A stretch of 64,000 bases of DNA from an uncultured Oscillospiraceae bacterium (GCA_934448295.1 CAKSEY010000002.1:124001-188000); one strand, 5' to 3'. Positions 51,507 through 61,220 are shown, numbered from the stretch's first letter. Program-made: numbers and translations. The notes: generated by a model not told the origin, from the letters alone.

Positions 51507-51910
51507 AGAAAATACTTGCAATAACGCTTGTGGCGCTGATAAACGCGGTGCTGTCGTTCGTTATGTACGTTCTTGTGGTAATGTCCCTGTTTTCCCTGAT
51601 AGCGCCGCTGCTTATGCTGCTTCTGTTTGCCGCGCATATATTCGCGGCGGCGGTGGTGCAGTCAAAGCTGGAAAAGCACAAGCTGCTCGGTAAGCCGGCT
51701 TTCTGGCTGTGCGCCGGGGTTCCCGGTCTTGCCGCAAGTATTCTGATATGCGCTGTCGGTCTCAGCCGGGATACGGGAGACGGAATGGGATTCCCCGCCC
51801 TGTACCTGTATTTTCCGATTTATGCGGGAGCATTTTTCGGGGCGCTTGGACTTGTGCTCCTGATTAAACACCTTATCACCAGAAATCGACCCCAAAAGGA
51901 GAAAATATGA
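51503..51910 (+). CDS. Small membrane protein, paralog of one half of its neighbour
   Basis: 135 residues and about four membrane helices. LEKHKLLGKPAFWLCAGVPG matches the repeated module of the previous protein. It overlaps both its upstream neighbour and the alpha/beta hydrolase (ATGA), so the three are translationally coupled. Function unknown. Confidence 0.7.
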   Translation: MKKILAITLVALINAVLSFVMYVLVVMSLFSLIAPLLMLLLFAAHIFAAAVVQSKLEKHKLLGKPAFWLCAGVPGLAASILICAVGLSRDTGDGMGFPALYLYFPIYAGAFFGALGLVLLIKHLITRNRPQKEKI

Positions 51911-52653
51911 CCTCTGAAACCAAAATAATTTCCGGCATTCCCGTAAAGCTGTACTCGCAGGGAACGCCGACCCGCGCCGTCCTTGCCGTCCACGGCTTCG
52001 GCGGAAGCAAGGACAGCCTCGCTGTCGCCGGGCTTGCCGAAAGGCTCTGCCCGGAGGGGTACCTCGTTGCCGCCCCCGACCTCCCCTGCCACGGCGAGCG
52101 CACCGAGCCGGAGTCCGCGCTGACCCCGGAGCACTGCCTTGCGGATATCCGCGCAGTACTCGGCTGGCTGGGCGGGAGCTTCACGGATATCTCGGCGTTC
52201 GCCACCAGCTTCGGCGGGTGCTGTATACTGCGGCTTATCGAGACCTCCGGCGACCCCTTCCGGAAAATCGTGCTGCGCGTCCCCGCCGTCAATATGGCGG
52301 ATTCGCTCATGCGCTGCATGAGGCTGTTTCAGCCGGGATTCACGCTTGAACAGGCGCGGCTTGACGGCTTCCACGTCAAAATGAGCCGGGAGCTGCATAT
52401 CCCGTTTGAGTTCTACGGAAAGCTGCTGGAGCTGAACGAGGTGCGCCACAGCCCGGCATGGGACAAGCCGGATATCCTCACGATATATGCCGGAAACGAC
52501 GAGCTTGTCACCCGGCAGGATACCGAGGAATTCCTGCGGCTGAATCCGCAGATACGGCGCGTATGTATCGAGCGCAGCAGCCACAGAATGAACAGAAAGC
52601 CCGAATATCTCACCCAGGCGCTGGACTGCGCGGCGGAATTCATACGGACATAA
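51907..52653 (+). CDS. Alpha/beta hydrolase
   Basis: A 248-residue alpha/beta-hydrolase: VLAVHGFGGSKDSLA (oxyanion), ATSFGGCC (nucleophile Ser), the acid in YAGNDELVTRQD and the His in SSHRMN. It resembles small esterases or lysophospholipases; the substrate is unknown. Overlaps the small membrane protein gene. Confidence 0.88.
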   Translation: MTSETKIISGIPVKLYSQGTPTRAVLAVHGFGGSKDSLAVAGLAERLCPEGYLVAAPDLPCHGERTEPESALTPEHCLADIRAVLGWLGGSFTDISAFATSFGGCCILRLIETSGDPFRKIVLRVPAVNMADSLMRCMRLFQPGFTLEQARLDGFHVKMSRELHIPFEFYGKLLELNEVRHSPAWDKPDILTIYAGNDELVTRQDTEEFLRLNPQIRRVCIERSSHRMNRKPEYLTQALDCAAEFIRT

Positions 52654-52671
52654 ATCCGGACATAAAAAATC

Positions 52672-52694
52672 GGGGCAGCCTTTCAGACTGCCCC
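52672..52694. terminator. Bidirectional terminator
   Basis: GGGGCAG/CTGCCCC stem with a 9-nt loop between the hydrolase and the convergent BMP gene. The minus side runs into ATTTTTT. Confidence 0.85.
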
Positions 52695-52708
52695 TATATC
52701 TGTTTTAT

Positions 52709-53896
52709 TCAGCGCTTTATCTCCAGCGGAACTTCCTCGAATACAGCCTTGCTTTCAATGAAGCTGTCAAGCGAGTTATCCACGCCGAGAACATACCAGT
52801 CCATTGCCAGCACATCGCTGGTTGCCATCACCGCGCCCTCGCGCAGCCTGATGGAATCGTTCGCGTCCTTTATCTGTCCCATGAATATCGGGGCGCTGCC
52901 GCTGGCGACCTTCGGCACCAGCGTGTTCACGATATCCTGCGTTCCGTCCTTTGCGGCGGGAAGCGCGTCGGATATGCACAGTACGCCGTTCCCGAGGGTG
53001 CCCATGTAGGAGGAGGTCTCCCAGTCGCCAATCTGCATTGCCTTGTACTGCGACAGGAAGAAGCTGTCCCTGGACGAGTAGAAGTACATTATCATGCTGT
53101 CGTAATCAGCATAATTGCCGCTGTAATCAATGTTTCCGATGACCTTTATCCCCTTGCTGCTGCAATAATTCACGACCTCCGGGGATTCGGTGTAGCTGAC
53201 GATAACGTCGCAGCCCTTTGCCACCAGCGCGTCCACGGCATTGCGTATCTCACTGTCGCCTGAAGCCCACGCGGTCACGAGCTGCGCGGTGGTATACACT
53301 ATCTGTGAGCCGAGCGCCGCCGCGTTTATCGACGGAATGGTGTACAGCATTGACGGATCGACCACCATGCCTATTTTCTCGCTGTCGGAGTTGTAAGCCG
53401 CTGCCATTCCCGCTACATACGCCGCCTGATAAACGCCCTCAGTGTAGGCGTAGATGTTCACCGTGCGCGCACCCGCTCCGTAGCCGATAAAGCTGATGTT
53501 CATGTAGTTCTTGGAAACGCTGTTGATGATGTTCGCGTATACTGGGCTTCCGGCAACGATATGCGTGCAGCCGTCCTCTACAAGCAGCTTGACCGCTTTC
53601 TCAAACTCGCTGACCGGGACGTTATCTATGTATTCGGATTCCACGTCCGAATACTGCTCCGCAGCCAAGCGCTGCCTGTTGCAGTCCGCCGTGAATCCGC
53701 CAGCCTCAACGCTGCCCTTATAGATAAAGCCCAGCTTTGCCGCCGGCTCAGTCTCTTCGGCAGCCTGCGCGGTCCCCTCCGCCGTGCCCTCGGCAGTACC
53801 GGCGGAGCTTTCCGTGCCGCCGCACGCGGTAAGGGAAGTAAGCGCAGTACACAGCGCCAGCGCCGCCGCTATTCTTTTCAGCCATCTTGTACTCAT
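52709..53896 (-). CDS. BMP-family (Med/PnrA) substrate-binding lipoprotein
   Basis: 395 residues with a lipoprotein signal ending LTSLTAC (Cys at about 25), an Ala/Glu/Thr-rich linker, then a BMP domain: KLGFIYKGSVEAGGFTADCN, FIGYGAGARTVNIYAYTEGVYQ, AAYVAGMAAAYNSDSEKIGM. Such proteins bind nucleosides or similar ligands. No ABC permease or ATPase genes are nearby, so it is an orphan binding protein here. Confidence 0.9.
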   Translation of the reverse strand: MSTRWLKRIAAALALCTALTSLTACGGTESSAGTAEGTAEGTAQAAEETEPAAKLGFIYKGSVEAGGFTADCNRQRLAAEQYSDVESEYIDNVPVSEFEKAVKLLVEDGCTHIVAGSPVYANIINSVSKNYMNISFIGYGAGARTVNIYAYTEGVYQAAYVAGMAAAYNSDSEKIGMVVDPSMLYTIPSINAAALGSQIVYTTAQLVTAWASGDSEIRNAVDALVAKGCDVIVSYTESPEVVNYCSSKGIKVIGNIDYSGNYADYDSMIMYFYSSRDSFFLSQYKAMQIGDWETSSYMGTLGNGVLCISDALPAAKDGTQDIVNTLVPKVASGSAPIFMGQIKDANDSIRLREGAVMATSDVLAMDWYVLGVDNSLDSFIESKAVFEEVPLEIKR

Positions 53897-53974
53897 GGTA
53901 TGTTATACCTCCGGTATTGTTATCGTAATCCATTACTGATTGTAATATCATGTTATAGGAACCTGTACAGATAC

Positions 53975-53983
53975 ATTATAGCA
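53975..53983 (-). promoter_or_regulatory. BMP gene extended -10
   Basis: Minus-strand TGCTATAAT (TATAAT at 53980-53975); no consensus -35 is seen. Confidence 0.5.
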
Positions 53984-54064
53984 TATTTCCAGAAAAAAAA
54001 CAGCACTTTTCAGAAATATTTCATGCAGGATTTAAAAATTTTTATTTATTTTTCTGCGGATATG

Positions 54065-54073
54065 TGCTATAAT
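54065..54073 (+). promoter_or_regulatory. Extended -10 for the parvulin-like pair
   Basis: TGCTATAAT ending at 54073; the -35 region is A/T-rich without a consensus hexamer. Confidence 0.5.
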
Positions 54074-54140
54074 GGTTTTGTGTATTATATCCTGCCTCCT
54101 GACGGCGCGTCAGGGCAGTAATTATCAGAAAGGAAACGAC

Positions 54141-55412
54141 ATGAAATTAAAGAAAATAGCCGCCGCATTCGCTGCGGCTGCAATAGCGCTGGCAAGCGGC
54201 TGCGAGGTGCGCTCCTCCAACGCGGCGGCATGGCCCACCGGCTCGGTAATCTCCGACAAGGACGAGCTGACCGTCACCTTTGACAGCTTCAACAAGGAAT
54301 ACAAGTACTGGCTGCTGATGAAGCAGATACCAGACGACACCGCCTCCGAAACGGCAGACGAGTGCAAGAGCCAGCGCGAATCCATCATAAACTACCTGAT
54401 AAACGAGAAGATAGTCCTAGACCAGACAAAGCAGATGGGGATCGACGCGTTCACCGAGGAAGAGCAGCAGTCCATCGAGGACGACTACAACAGCTTCATC
54501 GAGCAGTCCATCGAGAGCTTCAAAAGCTACGTCAACGCCGGGGAATCCGGCACCAGCGAGGTAAACGGCGACGCGGCGATACTCGCGGAGGCGGAAAAAA
54601 TCTTTGATGAAAAGCTCGCCGAATGTGGAATGACCCGGGACGATATCCTGATGTGGTTCAGGAATGCAAAGCTTGCGGACAAGCTGAAGGAAAAGCTCTC
54701 CGAAGACGAGCCCGTGGAATACAGCGACGCCGAGGAGGAATACGGCAGCATAGTTGACGGCATAAAGCAGGTGTACGAAAACGACCCGTCCGAATACGAG
54801 AGCAACCTCTACTACAAGTATTACTGGCTGCCGGAAAACTCCCGCATGATAAAGCATATCCTCATAAAATTTGACTCAGACGATTCCGACGAGATAAGCG
54901 CCTGCCGCGAAAACAACGATGAAGCCGGCGCTGAAAAGGCAAAGGAAAAGGCTCTTGAAAAGATAAAGCCCCGCGCCGAGGAAGTGATAAATATGCTGGA
55001 CAACGGCGGCGATTTTGACGAGATAGCCCAGGCATATTCCGAGGACACCGGGCTTTCAGGCAATCCCGACGGATATCTTGTTATCCCGAACGGAACAAGC
55101 TATTACGCGGAATTCCAGCAGGCGGCGTACGAGCTGGAGAACATCGGCGACTACAAGCTGATAAGCACCGACCTCGGCTGGCATATCGAAATGTACGCCT
55201 CTGACGCGGTTATAACCGAGGAAAACCAGAAGTCGCTCATAGAGTCCATTTTAAAGACCATGCAGGACAACTCCACCACCAGCGCATATAATTCCGCAAT
55301 GCAGAAATGGCGGGAGGAATACAGCTACGATATAGACTACATCAAGCTTGATATAGCTGAATCCGCCGATACCGCCGACAGCGCCGCCACCTCGGAGGTA
55401 TCCGCTTCATGA
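54141..55412 (+). CDS. PrsA/SurA-like lipoprotein with parvulin domain (1)
   Basis: 423 residues from ATG 54141. Lipobox ALASGC near residue 20; an N-terminal SurA-like helical region follows (about 40-230), then a parvulin-type PPIase domain (about 250-370) with RMIKHILIKF, GGDFDEIAQAYSEDTGLSGN and DLGWHIEMY. It probably helps fold exported proteins at the membrane surface. The next gene overlaps (ATGA) and is a paralog. Confidence 0.85.
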   Translation: MKLKKIAAAFAAAAIALASGCEVRSSNAAAWPTGSVISDKDELTVTFDSFNKEYKYWLLMKQIPDDTASETADECKSQRESIINYLINEKIVLDQTKQMGIDAFTEEEQQSIEDDYNSFIEQSIESFKSYVNAGESGTSEVNGDAAILAEAEKIFDEKLAECGMTRDDILMWFRNAKLADKLKEKLSEDEPVEYSDAEEEYGSIVDGIKQVYENDPSEYESNLYYKYYWLPENSRMIKHILIKFDSDDSDEISACRENNDEAGAEKAKEKALEKIKPRAEEVINMLDNGGDFDEIAQAYSEDTGLSGNPDGYLVIPNGTSYYAEFQQAAYELENIGDYKLISTDLGWHIEMYASDAVITEENQKSLIESILKTMQDNSTTSAYNSAMQKWREEYSYDIDYIKLDIAESADTADSAATSEVSAS

Positions 55413-56707
55413 AAAACAGCAGGATTATTTTCACAGCAGTCCTCTGCGCGGCGCTGACGCTCACAGGCTGCTCCAATGGCGGCAGCTCTTCTTCTGAAAG
55501 CTCCGTGCAGACCCGGGAGCAGATTACGGCAGAAGCCGTCTCCACAGCAGAAAGCTCCACAGCGGAAGCCGAAACCTACTCCGTGCTGACCGCGGATATC
55601 CCGGCGGATACTGTGATAGCCTCCGCCGGAAACGGCGCGGACGGCATGGATATCACCTTCAGGGAGTTTATCAAGGAATACCGCTACTACCTGTGGCAGT
55701 ACGGTTTTTCCACCGATACCGACAGCTCGGTTTCCGACCAGATGAAGCAGGCGCGCCAGGACGTTATCGACGGCATAATCAAGGACCGCATAATCCGCGC
55801 TAAATTCGCGGAATACGGGCTGTCGTTCACCGACGAGGAAAAGCAGCAGGTGCAGGATTCCGCAGACAGCGCGATAAACGACATCATCACCAGCATAAAG
55901 CAGGTTATAGCCTACGCGGACAGCTCCCTCACCGACGACGAGCTGACGGAAAAGGCGCAGCTCCAGCTAAGTCAGGGGCTTTCAGACTGCGGGCTGACCC
56001 GGGACGACCTCTACGGCTGGCAGGAGGTCACCGCAATGGTGCAGAAGCTGCGGGACAAATTCTCTGAGGGCGCCGAGGTCACGGACGACGAGCTTGAAGC
56101 CAAAATGACCGACACCATCGACAGCATAAAGAAGTCCTACGAGGACGAGCCGGCTTCATTCTACGGGCAGTACTACTCAAATCTGTGGCTGCCGGAAGGC
56201 ACCCGCGCCATTCAGGCGATACTTGTGGGATTCGACTACGACGCATACTCACAGATAAGCTCCCTGCGCACCGACGGCAAGGACGACGAAGCGGACAAGC
56301 TCCGGGAGGAAAGCCTGCCCTCGATACAGGAGCGCTACGACGCGCTGATGGAAAAGGTGAACTCCGGCGAGGATTTCGCCCAGCTCATGACCGACAACAA
56401 CCAGGACGAGGGCAACGGTCTGTTTGTCGTCACCCCCGGCACTGAGATTTACGGCGCGGATTTCTACAACGCCGCAATGGGGCTGGAGAATATCGGAGAC
56501 ACCACCTCCGTGCTGTTGGATTACGGCTGGTATATCCTGAGATATCAGCAGGACGCGGAGGTCACCGCCGAGGATCTTGAAAAAACGCGGGAAAACGTGC
56601 GGCAGAACCTGCTGCAAAGCAAAAAGAACGAATCATACAACGCAGAATATGAAAAGTGGGCGGAGGAATTCGCCTTTACAACGGATAAGGACGTCCTTGC
56701 ATTATAA
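55409..56707 (+). CDS. PrsA/SurA-like lipoprotein with divergent parvulin domain (2)
   Basis: 432 residues. Lipobox LTLTGC (Cys about 21), Ser/Glu-rich linker, SurA-like helical region, then a weakly conserved parvulin domain: AIQAILVGFDYDAYS, GEDFAQLMTDNNQDEGN, LLDYGWYILRYQ. The usual HILI histidine is replaced (AILV), so prolyl-isomerase activity may be lost and a chaperone role retained. A tandem duplicate of the previous gene. Confidence 0.82.
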   Translation: MKNSRIIFTAVLCAALTLTGCSNGGSSSSESSVQTREQITAEAVSTAESSTAEAETYSVLTADIPADTVIASAGNGADGMDITFREFIKEYRYYLWQYGFSTDTDSSVSDQMKQARQDVIDGIIKDRIIRAKFAEYGLSFTDEEKQQVQDSADSAINDIITSIKQVIAYADSSLTDDELTEKAQLQLSQGLSDCGLTRDDLYGWQEVTAMVQKLRDKFSEGAEVTDDELEAKMTDTIDSIKKSYEDEPASFYGQYYSNLWLPEGTRAIQAILVGFDYDAYSQISSLRTDGKDDEADKLREESLPSIQERYDALMEKVNSGEDFAQLMTDNNQDEGNGLFVVTPGTEIYGADFYNAAMGLENIGDTTSVLLDYGWYILRYQQDAEVTAEDLEKTRENVRQNLLQSKKNESYNAEYEKWAEEFAFTTDKDVLAL

Positions 56708-56731
56708 GGGCGCGTGGTTTGGAGAATTACG

Positions 56732-58012
56732 ATGAACACACCTTTAGCAGATTTTCTTGACGAATACGGCGGAAAGGGAATGCTCCGGCTGCATATGCCA
56801 GGGCACAACGGCGAGGAATCCCACGACATCACCGAGATAGACGGCGCGGACAGCCTTTACGAAACCGATACCTCCTGCGGCGTCATCGCCCACAGCGAGG
56901 CAATCGCCGCCAAAATTTTCGGCGCGGAACGCACCTGCTATTCCGCCGGGGGAAGCACCCTTGCCATACAGACAGCCCTCGCCGTGCTGAAATCCCAGGG
57001 CTGCAAAACCATAGCCGCCGGGCGCTGCTCCCACAGGAGCCTTGTTTCTGCGGCGGCTCTGCTCGGTCTTGACATAAAGTGGCTGTATCCCGAGGAATAC
57101 CCCACCGCCGCCGTTGACTGCTCAAAGCAGGCGCTTTCCGGCGCGGACGCGCTTTTCTTCACAAATGTGGACTACTACGGCGGCACCTGCCATGTTGAAG
57201 CCCCGGGGATTCCGGCGGTGTGCGACAACGCGCACGGCGCTTACCTCAGATTCATCAGCAAGGCGGCTTTCGGCAGGGAGTACCTCCACCCGATGGAAAT
57301 GGGGTTCCCGGTGATCTCGGCGGAATCCGCGCACAAGACCCTCCCCGCGCTTACCGGGGCGGCTTACCTGCACTTCTCAAAGGGCACGGACTACTCCCGC
57401 GCCAAGGAAATGGAAGCGATGTTCGGCAGCAGCAGTCCCTCCTACCTTATCATGGAGAGCCTTGACAGGTTCAACGGCAGGATACTTGCCGACCCGGAAT
57501 GCGTCAGCCGCGCCTGTGTCAGCGTAAAGAAGCTCAAGACAAGGCTCACCGCCCACGGTTTCACGCTGAGAAAATCCGACCACCTGCGCGTGACGATAAA
57601 CACCCGCGCGTGGGGCTATTCCGGTCAGGAGTTCGCGGCGGCGCTGCGGCTGAACGGCGTTGAATGCGAGCTTGCGGACGAAAACTACATAGTGCTCCTG
57701 TTCTCCGCGATAACCTCCCCAGAGGACTGCCAGCGGGCTGAAATGGCGCTCTGCCTTATCGACCGCCTGACTCCCCTGCCGACTGTAAGCTACCCGGTTA
57801 TCCGCCCGAAAAAGGAAACGTCCGTGCGCGAGGCGGTGTTCAGCAAACAGCGGAAAATTCCCGCCGGGGAGGCAACAGGAAAGGTCTGCGGCGGGATACA
57901 GTCCCCCTGCCCGCCCTGTATTCCCATAGTCATGCCCGGAGAGCGCATCGACAGCGAAGCCGCCGAGGCGCTCAGGCTGTACGGGGTAAAGTACGTCAGC
58001 GTTCTGGAGTAA
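56732..58012 (+). CDS. Orn/Lys/Arg decarboxylase family protein, compact
   Basis: A 426-residue fold-type I PLP enzyme. Start ATG 56732 (MNTPLADFLDEYGGKGML) with GGAG upstream. Features are RLHMPGHNGEES, ERTCYSAGGSTLAIQTAL, FFTNVDYYGGTCHVEA, CDNAHGAYLRF and the PLP lysine in SAESAHKTLPALTGAAYLH. The C-terminal domain is shorter than in the usual 480-residue SpeA-type. Its end overlaps the convergent PH-domain gene by 17 bp. Confidence 0.88.
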   Translation: MNTPLADFLDEYGGKGMLRLHMPGHNGEESHDITEIDGADSLYETDTSCGVIAHSEAIAAKIFGAERTCYSAGGSTLAIQTALAVLKSQGCKTIAAGRCSHRSLVSAAALLGLDIKWLYPEEYPTAAVDCSKQALSGADALFFTNVDYYGGTCHVEAPGIPAVCDNAHGAYLRFISKAAFGREYLHPMEMGFPVISAESAHKTLPALTGAAYLHFSKGTDYSRAKEMEAMFGSSSPSYLIMESLDRFNGRILADPECVSRACVSVKKLKTRLTAHGFTLRKSDHLRVTINTRAWGYSGQEFAAALRLNGVECELADENYIVLLFSAITSPEDCQRAEMALCLIDRLTPLPTVSYPVIRPKKETSVREAVFSKQRKIPAGEATGKVCGGIQSPCPPCIPIVMPGERIDSEAAEALRLYGVKYVSVLE

Positions 58013-59216
58013 ACAGCCCCGATATCTCCCGGTACGGCACGTTGCGGAGCTTGTAGCGCTTCTTCCCCGCGCAGGCGACGGTGATATCGCACATTCCCGA
58101 GAAGCGCTGGAATATATTGCGCCCGGTCACGGTGTACACGGTCTTCCTGTCGGGAATGACTGCGGTGTAAAGCCGTGCGCCCCGCCGGAAAGCAAGCCCG
58201 GTAACTCCGCCGGAGCGCGCCGCCATGCTTTTGCGCATATAAACGGCGTAGGTCGCGGCGTACCACAGGCTTATCACCGCGCCGCTCCACAGCAGTGACT
58301 GTACGAGGTCGGCGGCTATCGGCTCCGCGATGAACGTCAGCAATAGACCGGCGGCAAATACCGCAAGCCACCCGAGAGGAGCCGCACAGTGCCCGAACAG
58401 CGCGGAAAACGGCGGCTTAACGCGATTTTCCTGCGGCGGCGGGAGTTTGCACATTTTCGTCAGCAGGCGGTCTGCGGCGCGGCGGCGCAGCGCCGGGAAT
58501 ATCAGCACGTCATGCGCGTAAAGGGAGGCGCGTCCAAGCGCCAGCGTTGTGAGAGTATCGCAGCGCAGGCAGGCGGTCAGGTTATTTCGTACCAGCCTGT
58601 ATTCATATAATGTGAATATCCCGTGCCGCACCGTGATGAATCCGCCCTCGCAGGAGAGCCGGAACCTCATCATTCCCACGGCTTTCCGTACAAATGCAAG
58701 AAGCCATGCGGCGCTGACGAAAACCGCCGCCAGAGCAGTCACCCGGGGAACCCCGATATGGAGCGCCGCCAGCACCTTCTGTACTTCCTCGGCGGCGCCC
58801 AGCATTGCGGACATTATACGGCTGAAGCTGTCGCTGCCGAACACGCTTCCGGTGCGGTTCAGCAACAGCGCGAACGTTATAACTCCGCTGAGCGCCCGGG
58901 TATCAACGAACGCACCCGCCGCCGACTGAAGCGGCTTCGCCCGGACGGAGGCTCCGCTGTATCCCGGCAGGAACGGCATTTCCTCGCGGATATGCAGGTA
59001 GAAATACACCCCGCCGGACAGCGTGCTCACCTCCACGCGCTTTCCCCTGAACAGGCGCACCACCGGGGTTCTGCGTATCTCTATCTTCGTCACGGCGGAA
59101 AGCGGGATATCATACCTCCGGCGAAATATCAGCCCCCGGGTCACGGTTATCATATCCCGGGAAAATTCCGTGCGAACAAATATCCTGCGCAGTACAAAAT
59201 ACAGCAGGAATTCCAC
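57996..59216 (-). CDS. Bacterial PH-domain (YdbT-type) membrane protein
   Basis: About 406 residues. GTG 59216 is preferred because AGGGGGTGAT sits 8 nt before it, the same layout as the TerB-domain gene start; ATG 59222 would be too close. Three bPH2-like segments alternate with membrane helices: ITVTRGLIFRRRYDIPLSAV, FITVRHGIFTLYEYRLVRNN and VTGLAFRRGARLYTAVIPDR. YdbT-like proteins are of unknown function. Convergent overlap with the decarboxylase. Confidence 0.78.
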   Translation of the reverse strand: MEFLLYFVLRRIFVRTEFSRDMITVTRGLIFRRRYDIPLSAVTKIEIRRTPVVRLFRGKRVEVSTLSGGVYFYLHIREEMPFLPGYSGASVRAKPLQSAAGAFVDTRALSGVITFALLLNRTGSVFGSDSFSRIMSAMLGAAEEVQKVLAALHIGVPRVTALAAVFVSAAWLLAFVRKAVGMMRFRLSCEGGFITVRHGIFTLYEYRLVRNNLTACLRCDTLTTLALGRASLYAHDVLIFPALRRRAADRLLTKMCKLPPPQENRVKPPFSALFGHCAAPLGWLAVFAAGLLLTFIAEPIAADLVQSLLWSGAVISLWYAATYAVYMRKSMAARSGGVTGLAFRRGARLYTAVIPDRKTVYTVTGRNIFQRFSGMCDITVACAGKKRYKLRNVPYREISGLFTPER

Positions 59217-59278
59217 AGACATCACCCCCTATGCAGGGTCGCATACATAAACATATAACAAAAAAGGAGCGGTTTTCT

Positions 59279-60643
59279 ATGAAAACATCATGTATCATTC
59301 TTGCAGGCGGCGCCGGAAAGCGCATGAAATCCGAGCGCCCGAAGGTTCTCGCAGAGGTGCTCTGCAAGCCTATGCTGGGCTGGGTGCTGGACGCGGCGCA
59401 GAATTTCGGCTTTGACGAGATAGCCGTTGTCACCGGCTTCCGCTCGGAGCTTACAAGCGCATACATCACCTCGCGCGGGGGAAACATAACGATATGCCAT
59501 CAGGTGGAGCAGAAAGGCACCGGGGACGCGGTAAAATCAGCGCAGGAGGTCATTGACCGCTCTGAAGCGGTGTGCGTGCTGAACGGCGACGCTCCGTTCA
59601 TTGACGCGGCAACGCTCCGGGCTTCGCTGGAGCTCCATCGGAACAGCGGAAGCGAAGTAACCGTTATCACCGCCGAGATAGACGACCCGCAGGGCTACGG
59701 CAGGATAATCCGCGACAACGGCGCTTTCTCCGCGATACGCGAACAGAAGGATTGTTCCCCCGAAGAGGCTGAAATATGCGAAGTCAACAGCGGAGCCTAC
59801 TGGTTCAGCGCGCGGAAGCTCTCGGAGACCCTGCCGAAGCTGTCCACCGGCAACGCCGCCGGGGAATACTACCTCACCGACTGCGTGGAGCTTATGCAGC
59901 GCCGCGAAGCATACAAGTCCGCAAATCCTGATATCGTGCTCGGCGCGAACACCCGCGGCGCCCTGCTGGAGCTGAACCAGCTCGCAAGACTGCGCAGGCT
60001 GTCGCAGCTCATGGAGGAGGGCGTAAGCTTCATCACGCTTGACGGCATAATCATCGGCGCTGACGTCAAGATAGGCTGCGACACCACGATACTCCCGAAC
60101 ACCGTGATACTCGGGAACACCACCATCGGAAAGGGCTGCGTCATCGGCGCGAACTCCCATATCGAGAACTGCACTATTGGCGACAACGTTCAGCTCAACA
60201 ACGTCCAGGCGTATGACTCCGTTGTCGAGGATGATGTGAAGATAGGTCCGTTCGCACAGCTCCGCCCGGGAACGACCATCAGAAAGGGCGTAAAGATAGG
60301 CGATTTCGTTGAGATAAAGAACAGCGATATCGGCATAAACACCGCAGTGGCTCACCTCACTTATGTCGGCGACAGCGATGTCGGCAGAGGGGTTAATTTC
60401 GGCTGCGGCTGCGTTACCGCGAACTACGACGGAATAAACAAGTTCCGCACGAAGATAGGCGACCACGCATTCATCGGGTGCAACACCAACCTTATCGCCC
60501 CGGTCGAGGTCGGCGAAAACGCGACCACCGCCGCAGGCTCCACCATCACGAAGAACGTTCCCGCGAACTCCCTTGCGGTGGAGCGCGGTCAGGCGAGGGT
60601 CATTGAAAACTGGGGCAAGAACGCCCTCCGCAAAAAAAAGTGA
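59279..60643 (+). CDS. glmU: Bifunctional GlmU (GlcN-1-P acetyltransferase / GlcNAc-1-P uridyltransferase)
   Basis: It makes UDP-GlcNAc for peptidoglycan. The start ATG 59279 follows AAAGGAG. The uridyltransferase half has LAGGAGKRMKSERPKVLAEV, QKGTGDAVKSA and LNGDAPFIDAATL. The C-terminal left-handed beta-helix has hexapeptide repeats ending in NYDGINKFRTKIGDHAFIGC. 454 residues, full length. The next gene starts 7 nt downstream. Confidence 0.97.
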   Translation: MKTSCIILAGGAGKRMKSERPKVLAEVLCKPMLGWVLDAAQNFGFDEIAVVTGFRSELTSAYITSRGGNITICHQVEQKGTGDAVKSAQEVIDRSEAVCVLNGDAPFIDAATLRASLELHRNSGSEVTVITAEIDDPQGYGRIIRDNGAFSAIREQKDCSPEEAEICEVNSGAYWFSARKLSETLPKLSTGNAAGEYYLTDCVELMQRREAYKSANPDIVLGANTRGALLELNQLARLRRLSQLMEEGVSFITLDGIIIGADVKIGCDTTILPNTVILGNTTIGKGCVIGANSHIENCTIGDNVQLNNVQAYDSVVEDDVKIGPFAQLRPGTTIRKGVKIGDFVEIKNSDIGINTAVAHLTYVGDSDVGRGVNFGCGCVTANYDGINKFRTKIGDHAFIGCNTNLIAPVEVGENATTAAGSTITKNVPANSLAVERGQARVIENWGKNALRKKK

Positions 60644-60650
60644 GGTATTT

Positions 60651-61169
60651 ATGAAAGCTCTGGTCGTAGTAGATTATCAGGTGGATTTCGTGAACGGTGC
60701 GCTGGGCTTCCCCGGCGCGGAGAAGCTGGAGCCGCTCATTCTCGCGAAGATAGCGGACTGCCGAAGATCCGGCGGGCAGGTGATATTCACGCTGGACACC
60801 CACGCAGAGAATTACCTTGAAACCGCCGAAGGAAAGAAGCTCCCCGTGCCGCACTGTATCAAGGGAACTCCCGGTCACGCGCTTTACGGAAAGGTCGCGG
60901 AAGCGGTAGCTGCCGAGGATATCGTGATAGAGAAGCCCGCTTTCGGCTCGCTGGAGCTCGCGGATTTATTGCGGCGCATTTCCCCGGAGGAAGTGGAGCT
61001 GTGCGGACTTGTTACGGATATCTGCGTTATCTCCAATGCGATAATCGTCAAAGCCGCCCTGCCGGAAAGCCGCGTAGCGGTGGACGGCTCCGCCTGCGCC
61101 ACCGCCGACCCTGGGGCTCACGAAAGAGCTCTGGAGGTAATGCGCGGAGTTCAGGTAGACGTTATATAA
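60651..61169 (+). CDS. Isochorismatase-family cysteine hydrolase (nicotinamidase-like)
   Basis: 172 residues from ATG 60651. VVDYQVDFVNGALGFPGAE gives the catalytic Asp; FTLDTHAENY provides metal-site residues; and GLVTDICVISNAIIVKA the catalytic Cys. The pattern resembles PncA-like nicotinamidases, which feed the NAD route that ends in the NadE of this window. The substrate is not certain. Probably co-transcribed with glmU, with a shared terminator. Confidence 0.85.
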   Translation: MKALVVVDYQVDFVNGALGFPGAEKLEPLILAKIADCRRSGGQVIFTLDTHAENYLETAEGKKLPVPHCIKGTPGHALYGKVAEAVAAEDIVIEKPAFGSLELADLLRRISPEEVELCGLVTDICVISNAIIVKAALPESRVAVDGSACATADPGAHERALEVMRGVQVDVI

Positions 61170-61174
61170 ACACT

Positions 61175-61220
61175 AAACCCCCGTTCACTGCTGTCGTCAT
61201 CACAGCGGCGCGGGGGTTTT
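61175..61220 (+). terminator. Terminator of glmU operon
   Basis: AAACCCCCG pairs with CGGGGGTTT around an internal CTGT/ACAG stem, followed by TTTT. Confidence 0.8.
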
